Assembly (NCBI RefSeq): GCF_030272695.1
Contig: NZ_JARFYN010000010.1
Coordinates: 124,001-188,000, forward strand
Length of the DNA stretch: 64,000 nucleotides
Direction of reading: 5' to 3'
From: Martinezella calliandrae
GTDB taxonomy: Bacteria > Pseudomonadota > Alphaproteobacteria > Rhizobiales > Rhizobiaceae
The translations under genes were made by a program, and so were the position numbers. Position 1 is the stretch's first letter. Each line of letters begins with the position of its first letter. Under the pieces are notes generated by a model. That model saw only the letters and a list, made by a program, of their open reading frames with translations. It did not search any database and was not told the DNA's origin. Shown piece after piece: positions 9,070-15,897 of this stretch.

Positions 9070-9891
9070 ATGGCGACCGCATCCTTGTCAAAGAACACGC
9101 GCTTGATCCTCGATGGCGCCGTTCGCAGCCTTGGCCGCTCTTTGTCGCCGCTGCGTGCCGCCGGCGGACGCCTGCGCTATCTATCACCCTTCCCACGACG
9201 GTTTACGGGCGCCTACAGCTCCTATGAGGCTGCCTTTGCCGCCGCCAAGACCATATCGATGGCCGGTTACGACCACGAAGAAATCGCCAATGCCGGCTTC
9301 TCCCAGATGTGCCAAGTCTTTCCATGGGACTATCCGGTGATGTTCTGGATGCGCAACCTGATGCAAGAAGTTGACGGCGTGATTGATGCCGGTGGCCATA
9401 TGGGGACGAAATACAGGGCTTTCCGGCCGCTGCTGTCGTTCGACGACCCCTTCCGCTGGATCGTTTACGACCTTCCCTCGATTACCCGCGTCGGCCGGCG
9501 TTTGGCAGAGCAGGAGGGCCTGACCGGTCTTACCTTCATAGACCGGATCGAGGACGCCGGCGCCATACCACTTTTTCTCGGCTCCGGCCTGATGCAGTAT
9601 CTGGACGTACCACTCTCCAGCCTGCTGCAGCGCCTGCCCGCCTTGCCCAGACATCTGATCCTCAACAAGGTCGCCTTCCACAAGAGCGGCACCGTTGTGA
9701 CGCTGGAACGAATACACGGCGCCTATGTGCCCTATCAGATGCGCGATGAGGCCACTTTCCTGAGCGATGTGGCGCAGCTCGGTTATAAGCAAGTCGACCG
9801 CTGGGCGATCCCATCGCTGTCTCATCTAATCGACACTCATCCGGAATTGGGACGAAGCGAAAGCGCCGGCTTCTACTTCCGCCTCGGCTAA
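9070..9891 (+). CDS. TIGR04325-type putative methyltransferase
   Basis: A 273-residue protein resembling the TIGR04325 (LIC12133) family of putative SAM-dependent methyltransferases found in surface-polysaccharide loci. The glycine-rich motif VIDAGGHMGTKY (about residues 101-112) is the likely SAM-binding loop, followed by WIVYDLPSI as the acidic strand end. GAGG about 9 bp upstream supports the ATG at 9070. An open frame extends further upstream, but that part is antisense or out of frame to the flippase gene. It may methylate a sugar of the left EPS; the substrate cannot be read from the sequence. Confidence 0.75.
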   Translation: MATASLSKNTRLILDGAVRSLGRSLSPLRAAGGRLRYLSPFPRRFTGAYSSYEAAFAAAKTISMAGYDHEEIANAGFSQMCQVFPWDYPVMFWMRNLMQEVDGVIDAGGHMGTKYRAFRPLLSFDDPFRWIVYDLPSITRVGRRLAEQEGLTGLTFIDRIEDAGAIPLFLGSGLMQYLDVPLSSLLQRLPALPRHLILNKVAFHKSGTVVTLERIHGAYVPYQMRDEATFLSDVAQLGYKQVDRWAIPSLSHLIDTHPELGRSESAGFYFRLG

Positions 9892-9993
9892 AGTTTTCAT
9901 CAGATGACGCAAAGCAGTGTTCCTTCGGCAATCGCGGAAGACGCGGTTGCAGAGCGAGCCGATAAGGCTTGAACCTGAGGCGCAAGGCAAAGT

Positions 9994-11709
9994 TCAGGCG
10001 GTTTTCACCACGGCTTGCGATAACCGCCCTGAAGCGACACGCCCTCGATCGATCGCATGTCGCGCCTTGAGATGATCGGCAAGACGGATTGCCAACGTCA
10101 GTACCATGAGTGTCGGATTGGCATGGCCGCTGGTTGGAAAGACCGAGCTGCCGGCGACGAACAATCCGTCGATACCATGGACCATAGCGTTCGGATCGAC
10201 AACGCTGGTGGCGCGATCGGTTCCCATGCGCGTCGTGCAGGATGGATGCGCCATATCCGTGAAAGACGCGCCGCTGTCATCATCCATCGCGATCCAGTGG
10301 GCGAGCTGCGGCCGCGGCAGGCCGATGCGGCCGAATTCCTTCGAAATCACTTGCGCCAACCGCTTTATGCTCTTGATTTCACAAGATCCTATCTTCCAGT
10401 CCACCCGTGGCACCGGCCTACCGAAGCGATCGCGCTGGTGCGAAAGCGTGACCCTGCTTTCTGGATCAAGCTCTTGCTCCGCCATGACGTCGAAGCGCAG
10501 CTCGGTCGACCGGTGCGGCAGGCCGCGTTTGCGGATCAACCTGTTATAGAGGCCGGATGCAATCATTCCGGGCGATCGTCCGATGGCCGAAAGATCACGC
10601 GCCAATGTCCGGTGTGAGCCGCGCGCCACCCGCTTCAGCGCAGCCCACGGGTCATCGGCAGCATGGATCTGTACGGGATAGGCCGCGCAATTGGTGAGAC
10701 CTTCGCGCATCTGCATGTCCGGACCGAGCGACAGTCCCTGTAGATAGAAATGCGTCCGCCCTTTGTGCGACAAGCCATAGAAATTGAAATGCCTGGCGAT
10801 CCGCGCGATATCGCGCCCGGTGACATGCGCCAGCGCCGTGCGCGGATGATCGGCAAGATAGCGGCCGACAACATCCCGGCTGTTGCCAATGCCGGACTTC
10901 ATCAAGGCATTCGAGGCCAGCAGCAATCGCGCGTTCTCGATGCCGCCACCGCATAGCACGATCGTCCTGGCGTTGATGACAGCCTTGTTTCCTTCGAGGC
11001 TCATCACGTTCAAGGATGTGGCCCGGCGTCCATTATGGTCGAGAACCACCTCCATCACTGTCGCATGCGTCAGAAAATCGATGTTCGTCGCATTAATCTC
11101 TCGCGCGCGTCTATTGAAGCGCATCGGCTCGCCATGCTGATCCCGCTCATGGCTGAATTGCCAGAAGAATGGGCGCACAAGATCGCTATTCAAGCCGAGA
11201 TCGGTCGGGCGGGAATGCAGCCTTTCATAGAGGTGTTCGTCGTAAAGATTGGGGCCGAGATTGAGGAGATCACCGGCCTTATCGAGCGCTGTCTGCAGAT
11301 TGTCGCGCCCGATCGGCCAGCCCGAGAGCGACAACCAGGGCCGCCTGGCGAAATCGATCTCGTCGAAGGCGGCACATTTGCCGACCCATGTGTAGCTGCT
11401 GCCGCCGAGGAGCCGATTGCGCAGCTCGAAGGCCGGTATTTCGTTCAACCACTCCTGGCTGCCGCTGTAACCGCGCCCGACCGGCTCGATGCCCGCGCGC
11501 GCCACAGGCTCGCCAACATTTTCGACCGCGTTCAGTGTCTGCACTTCGGCCTCGTAGTCGAGCCCGCCGCTGTCGATGACGAGGACGCTGAATGGCGTAT
11601 TCGCAAGCTCTCGGGCAATAGTGATGCCCGCAGGCCCGCCGCCGACAATGGCGATATCGGCATCTAGCAGCGCGTTATCCGGAGCTGATCTGAGGTCGCG
11701 AAAAACCAT
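9994..11709 (-). CDS. GMC-family FAD-dependent oxidoreductase
   Basis: A 571-residue flavoprotein. The N-terminus carries the FAD-binding GGGPAGITIARELA (residues about 23-36) and VLVIDSGG. GGSSYTWVGKCA near residue 105 is the second FAD-contact region. The C-terminus has the GMC signature: HPSCTTRMG (about 488), then VVDPNAMVHGIDGLFVAGSS and SGHANPT with the usual His. It should oxidise an alcohol, perhaps of a sugar or of the NRPS/PKS product; the sequence does not decide. It is divergent from the DegT aminotransferase across a 217-bp spacer and convergent with the methyltransferase gene. Confidence 0.85.
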   Translation of the reverse strand: MVFRDLRSAPDNALLDADIAIVGGGPAGITIARELANTPFSVLVIDSGGLDYEAEVQTLNAVENVGEPVARAGIEPVGRGYSGSQEWLNEIPAFELRNRLLGGSSYTWVGKCAAFDEIDFARRPWLSLSGWPIGRDNLQTALDKAGDLLNLGPNLYDEHLYERLHSRPTDLGLNSDLVRPFFWQFSHERDQHGEPMRFNRRAREINATNIDFLTHATVMEVVLDHNGRRATSLNVMSLEGNKAVINARTIVLCGGGIENARLLLASNALMKSGIGNSRDVVGRYLADHPRTALAHVTGRDIARIARHFNFYGLSHKGRTHFYLQGLSLGPDMQMREGLTNCAAYPVQIHAADDPWAALKRVARGSHRTLARDLSAIGRSPGMIASGLYNRLIRKRGLPHRSTELRFDVMAEQELDPESRVTLSHQRDRFGRPVPRVDWKIGSCEIKSIKRLAQVISKEFGRIGLPRPQLAHWIAMDDDSGASFTDMAHPSCTTRMGTDRATSVVDPNAMVHGIDGLFVAGSSVFPTSGHANPTLMVLTLAIRLADHLKARHAIDRGRVASGRLSQAVVKTA

Positions 11710-11738
11710 GATAACACTCTCCCATAATTCCTTGTTTT

Positions 11739-11815
11739 CCTATCAAAATCACGGCTTTCCGAATAATCGTCCAATCAGGCATAGACGCGTATGTCAGCTA
11801 CCGATTTTGGATAGG
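11739..11815. promoter_or_regulatory. Separated inverted repeat in the divergent GMC/DegT spacer
   Basis: CCTATCAAAATC at 11739-11750 is matched in inverted orientation by GATTTTGGATAGG at 11803-11815, with one extra G. Half-sites about 65 bp apart in a divergent promoter region fit an operator pair for one regulator acting on both genes. No regulator gene lies next to it. Confidence 0.35.
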
Positions 11816-11926
11816 TCGCTTGGCTCTGCATCAAGCTTTTCTGGCCGGAAAGCCATGCTGAAAACGGTGTGAACGGGCGCTAGTCTTGAAAGCGAGAGCC
11901 GCTGATTTTCATCGGGAGCGAAAGAT

Positions 11927-13111
11927 ATGGCTAAAGTCGGATTGCGGGAATGGATGGCGCTTGCGCCGGTGTTTGCCTCAGGAAAATTGGCACGCTTTGG
12001 CGACGACACCGGTGGTCCCTTGCTGCGGTTCGAGGCGGAATTCTGCGCCAAATTCGGCATACAGCATGCACTGACGATGAGCAGCGGCACCGGGGCGCTG
12101 ATTTCGGCGCTGGTCGCAGCCGGCATCGGCCCCGGCGACGAAGTGCTGGTACCCGCCTACACCTGGATCGCCACGGCCGCCGCCCCGCTGGCGGCCGGTG
12201 CTGTACCGATTCTCGTCGACATCGACCAGACTTTGACGATGGACCCTGCCGATATCGTCAGGAGGATCACGCCGCAGACGAAAGCGATCATCCCTGTGCA
12301 CATGTCGAACATGGTATGCGACATGGACAGCATCATGCGCATTGCCCGAGAACACAATTTGATCGTTATCGAGGATGCCTGCCAGGCCGTTGGTCTCAGC
12401 TACAAAAATAAGCGCACAGGCACGATCGGCGACCTCGGCGCCTACAGCTTCAATCAGTTCAAGAACATGAATATCGGCGAAGGCGGTGCGGTCGTCACCA
12501 ACGATCCGCAGCTGTTTGCCCGAGCGCGCATGTATCACGACATTGGCTCGCTGTTTCGCGGCTATCTCGACAATGCCAACGAACCGCCAATGCTTGGCGT
12601 GAATTTCAAGGCAAGCCAGATTCAAGGAGCGATGTTGAGGGTCCAATTGAAGCGGCTCGATCCAATGATCGCCCGGATGCGCAAGCGCTACGACATGATG
12701 ACCGAGATCCTGTCGAAGAGTGACAGGATGCGCATTGGTCCCCACAACGATGTCGCCAATGCTTGCGGCCTACATGTCATCTTCGAAACCCCCGATGACG
12801 CCAAGCACTTCGCCGATGAAAACAGGCGCGGCGTCTATCGGCTCTACGATTCCAGCCGTCATGTCTACACCAATTGGCAACCGGTGCTGCAGCAGCGCAG
12901 CGGCCATCCGGCCATGAATCCTTTTAACTGGACGGATCGGAAGATCGAATATTCGCCTGACATGTGTGCGCAAACCTTGGATATCCTGAAGCGTACCTGC
13001 CGCATCAGCCTCGGTGAGAACTACCCAGCAGCGCTGGTCGCCTATCTGGCGCGGCGCATGGTTCGCCAAGGTCCGACCGCCAGCGGCAAGCTTTCCTATG
13101 CAACCAGCTAG
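11927..13111 (+). CDS. DegT/DnrJ/EryC1/StrS-family PLP aminotransferase
   Basis: A 394-residue aminotransferase of the sugar-aminotransferase family (fold type I, PLP). It shows SSGTGALISALVAAGIGPGDEVLVP (substrate/PLP loop, about residues 50-74), EDACQAVG (about 151-158, PLP-contacting Asp), and SFNQFKNMNIGEGGAV (about 173-188) with the Schiff-base Lys. These enzymes usually aminate keto-sugar nucleotides but also act on cyclitols and amino-acid precursors. The last 14 bp overlap the PPTase gene, which ties it to the natural-product pathway as much as to EPS. A ribosome site lies in GGGAGCGAAAGAT before the ATG. Confidence 0.86.
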   Translation: MAKVGLREWMALAPVFASGKLARFGDDTGGPLLRFEAEFCAKFGIQHALTMSSGTGALISALVAAGIGPGDEVLVPAYTWIATAAAPLAAGAVPILVDIDQTLTMDPADIVRRITPQTKAIIPVHMSNMVCDMDSIMRIAREHNLIVIEDACQAVGLSYKNKRTGTIGDLGAYSFNQFKNMNIGEGGAVVTNDPQLFARARMYHDIGSLFRGYLDNANEPPMLGVNFKASQIQGAMLRVQLKRLDPMIARMRKRYDMMTEILSKSDRMRIGPHNDVANACGLHVIFETPDDAKHFADENRRGVYRLYDSSRHVYTNWQPVLQQRSGHPAMNPFNWTDRKIEYSPDMCAQTLDILKRTCRISLGENYPAALVAYLARRMVRQGPTASGKLSYATS

Positions 13112-13892
13112 GGGCGAAATTATCGGTCCAGATGTTATCGACGTCTGGACCTGGAGCCTTAACGCGCCGTCGCTTTCGGTCGATGGCTACGCGGCGCTCC
13201 TATCTGATGAGGAGCTAGCGAGAGCCGCCCGTTTCGTGCGTGAGCGCGACGGGCGGAAATTTATCGTCGGACGAGGGCGGTTGCGGTCGATTCTGGGGCA
13301 CTATCTCGGCCTGCCGCCAAAATCATTGGCTTTTGCCTATAACGACTACGGCAAGCCATCCATCGCCCATCCCTGTGGCACTTCCTTTAGATTCAATCTC
13401 AGTCACAGCGCCGATCTTGCGGCGCTGGCGATCTCGGATCGCTACGAGCTTGGCATCGATATCGAGGAAATTCGCTTCCTCAAGGAAGACATCGCCGGCC
13501 GCTTCTTTTCCCGCAAGGAATGCCTGACCCTACAATCACTGCCGTCTGGGGCCTATCTCGACGGGTTCTACCGCTGCTGGACGCGCAAGGAAGCGTTCGT
13601 CAAGGCGCATGGCGCTGGGCTATCGCTGCCACTCGACAGTTTCGACGTGAGCTTCGACTGGGCAAACGAGCCGAGATTGGAACGACTGGACGGCGACCCG
13701 GATGCGCCTTCGAACTGGCGGATTCTCGAACTCGAAACACCGGTCACGTTCGCCGGCGCCGTCGTCGCTCTGACAAAGGGGCATCCGGTTGGCTTGCGCT
13801 ATCGCAGCGACGAGGACGAGCCGCGGCTGTTGCGTTCAAGAAATTCCTTCGGCGCCTGGAAGGGCGTGTGCGGCGACGTGAAGGCCAGATGA
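13098..13892 (+). CDS. Sfp-type 4'-phosphopantetheinyl transferase
   Basis: It moves phosphopantetheine from CoA to the serine of carrier proteins; the four carrier domains of the facing NRPS/PKS operon are the obvious targets. The family motifs are all present: SFRFNLSHSADLAA (about 97-110), GIDIEE (119-124, Mg-binding Asp and Glu), FFSRKE (about 139-144) and CWTRKEAFVKAHG (about 160-172). The ATG at 13098 overlaps the end of the DegT gene; a longer frame reaches 13014. The last 20 or so codons (from about 13830) run antisense to an arylsulfatase relic, so the natural C-terminus was probably replaced. The family domain itself looks intact. Confidence 0.87.
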   Translation: MQPARGEIIGPDVIDVWTWSLNAPSLSVDGYAALLSDEELARAARFVRERDGRKFIVGRGRLRSILGHYLGLPPKSLAFAYNDYGKPSIAHPCGTSFRFNLSHSADLAALAISDRYELGIDIEEIRFLKEDIAGRFFSRKECLTLQSLPSGAYLDGFYRCWTRKEAFVKAHGAGLSLPLDSFDVSFDWANEPRLERLDGDPDAPSNWRILELETPVTFAGAVVALTKGHPVGLRYRSDEDEPRLLRSRNSFGAWKGVCGDVKAR

Positions 13893-14243
13893 AGGAACAA
13901 AGCTTTCGACTGATCGTGCTCATTGATCACACGCAGGGCTTCAGTAGCGAAGAGGACGTCGTCGATACCTTTCTCCTCGATGGCGTCGTTGTTCCGGTAC
14001 CAATCCGCATTGCCGTTTGCCGACCTATGCGTGAAGTGATCGATCTCACCAAGCAGAGCGCCATAATATGAATCAAATCCGCTTTGGCGCGGCCAGAATG
14101 CCGCTATGGCGTGACCAAGGTGCAGCCAGCCTCCTTCAGCAATTCCGGCAAGAGATAGTCGTCGAATGCCAGGCCGTAGGTGCCCGCCTGGGGAATGACT
14201 ACGGTCTGCATGCCGTAGCGCAACGGGTAGCGGCCCGTCATGG
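13800..14243 (-). pseudogene. Arylsulfatase relic, truncated and frameshifted
   Basis: Reverse-strand translation shows an internal arylsulfatase fragment in two frames. The first, from 14241, reads MTGRYPLRYGMQTVV and then DDYLLPELLKEAG. After a small deletion and frameshift near 14125 the other frame reads LHLGHAIAAFWPRQSGFD, GALLGEIDHFTH, NADWYRNND, FATEALRVINEHDQSK, and LFLHLAFTSPHTPFQAP. These match the order of conserved segments in arylsulfatase B-like enzymes. The frame stops at 13799-13801. The formylglycine motif that precedes MTGRY in active enzymes is absent, as are the C-terminal parts. Its left part overlaps the PPTase end antisense; its right end abuts the stop codon of the 14249 gene. 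Confidence 0.85.
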
Positions 14244-14248
14244 AAGGC

Positions 14249-15850
14249 CTAAATGCTCAATCTCGCATCCAGGATATAGCGCCCACCCGCTGCATCGAAA
14301 TGATGGCAGCCGAGAAGTCCGGTCTTGAAGTCGGGCGTGATCGTGCGGATGCAGCGCTCGCGATAATCATCGAGCGTGAGCTTTTCGATCTCCATGATGT
14401 TCAGACCGTAGCCATAGAGGCCGTGGGAATTTCGCTGCGACGGCCTGTAGATTTTGCCATCGCGCTCGAAGATGCGCCCAGCATTGCGGGCCACGGTGCT
14501 CCCGATCACGACGGGATTGCGCTTGTGCGGCACAACGCGCTTCAGTTCCGGGCCGTCGACCTCGAAGAGGTAGAGCTCGTTGCAGTGATCTTCGTAAGCG
14601 TGATGATCCGACAGATTGGTGAAGAGCCACCATTTGCCGCCGTGACGCGTCAGAATGCTGTCTGCAGCCGATTGGCCTTCGAGGGCGGTGGAATAGAGCT
14701 CCCATTTTAATGGGAATTCGGTGCAGCGCCAGATTTCGAGACGGTGCGACTGATGGGTCTCCGGCATCATGAAGATGTCGTCACCATCGCGGAACACGAA
14801 CGGATAGGAAAGATGGTGCGGGCAATCGAGCGCAACGCCGAGCCGCTCCACCGTGTCGCCGTTGAAGCGGCCGACGGCAATGTGCGCCTTGCGGTCGCCA
14901 TCGGCATAGGCTTCGTAAAAAAGATAGCACTCGCCATCATGCTGGAAGAGGAAGGGATCGGCCTTGATGTCGCCCTTGGTCGGCGGGATTTCGATCGCCT
15001 GGCTAGGATCGAAATCATCGATCCGCCCACGACCGGTATAGAGAGTCCAGATAGATGAACCGAAGTGCAGCTTTGATTTCAATAGCTTAAGCGCTTTTGC
15101 TGAGAGATAACCTGATAATGCGCCGGTATAGCGAACGAGGTCGCCGAATGATGGAGCAGATATAGCCGTCGGGCGCAAGCCTGGCGTCGCATCGAGCTGG
15201 CGCGTATCGGCCAAACGCCCGAGTTCGCGCATCAAAAGCGTCACGCCGCGCTCCCGCACGAAGGCGGCATTGCGCGCCGCGCTGAACTTGATGTTGAACG
15301 AGGAGGTTGTGATCTGGGCAAGCTGCGTTTCACCGCCGCGCTTGCAATAAAGCATCAGGTCCGTGGTCGGTGCCCTGGCAATGACATCGGCATAGCTGAA
15401 CCAATCGGCATGCTCCGATTGCTGGTCGGAGAAATTGAAGGCCCATTCACCAAATGGCAGAGCCCTTGTCGCATCGTCGGGCAAGCCTTCGGGCGTGGTA
15501 CGCATGACCAGATCGAGATCGAGGCGCTTGAGCAATGCGGAGGCGACGCTGCCAGCGGTGGTGTCGCGGCCGCTGATGGCGTCGAGATAGTCGATGCGCT
15601 GCCGGCCGACGTCGAAACGCTTCGGCTTATAGGCAGGCTGCCGGGCGAGGAATTTACCCTCCAGCCGTGCCTCCAACGCAAATAGCGACGAGGCCGTCCG
15701 ATCGCCGAAAGGATGCGGGTGGACAAGCAAGGTAACGAGCTCGAAGCGCGGATCGGCAAGGATCCGGTCGAAGACCATCAGCTCCCAATTCTCGAAGCCG
15801 TCCCTGTGCCCGACAAGAACACCGATCCTCAAAGGCTTGGTCATATCCAT
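14249..15850 (-). CDS. Formyltransferase-like domain fused to a GINT1-like propeller domain
   Basis: 533 residues in two parts. Residues about 8-200 resemble formyl transferase N-terminal domains (RIGVLVGHRDGFENW, then PEGLPDDATRALPFGEWAFNFSD), but the usual HxSLLP signature is not seen. Residues about 235-533 resemble the N-terminal domain of plant glucosamine inositolphosphorylceramide transferase (GINT1), a propeller-like fold, with KADPFLFQHDGECYLFYEA, HLSYPFVFRDGDDIFMMPET, GGKWWLFTNL and YRPSQRNS. Bacterial proteins of this type occur in surface-glycan and natural-product loci, and their reaction is not settled. It starts 47 bp after the C-PCP-TE gene on the same strand and probably ends that operon. 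A role in modifying or transferring the NRPS product is inference. Confidence 0.7.
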   Translation of the reverse strand: MDMTKPLRIGVLVGHRDGFENWELMVFDRILADPRFELVTLLVHPHPFGDRTASSLFALEARLEGKFLARQPAYKPKRFDVGRQRIDYLDAISGRDTTAGSVASALLKRLDLDLVMRTTPEGLPDDATRALPFGEWAFNFSDQQSEHADWFSYADVIARAPTTDLMLYCKRGGETQLAQITTSSFNIKFSAARNAAFVRERGVTLLMRELGRLADTRQLDATPGLRPTAISAPSFGDLVRYTGALSGYLSAKALKLLKSKLHFGSSIWTLYTGRGRIDDFDPSQAIEIPPTKGDIKADPFLFQHDGECYLFYEAYADGDRKAHIAVGRFNGDTVERLGVALDCPHHLSYPFVFRDGDDIFMMPETHQSHRLEIWRCTEFPLKWELYSTALEGQSAADSILTRHGGKWWLFTNLSDHHAYEDHCNELYLFEVDGPELKRVVPHKRNPVVIGSTVARNAGRIFERDGKIYRPSQRNSHGLYGYGLNIMEIEKLTLDDYRERCIRTITPDFKTGLLGCHHFDAAGGRYILDARLSI

Positions 15851-15897
15851 AGTCGCGTTTCCTATGCGGTTTCGCCGGATATCTGTCGAGGCGGCGC

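Noticed and set aside
13889..14071. 60-codon plus-strand frame overlapping the PPTase stop by ATGA
   Set aside because: It runs antisense to the arylsulfatase relic, whose conserved motifs explain the sequence; the plus-strand peptide resembles nothing.
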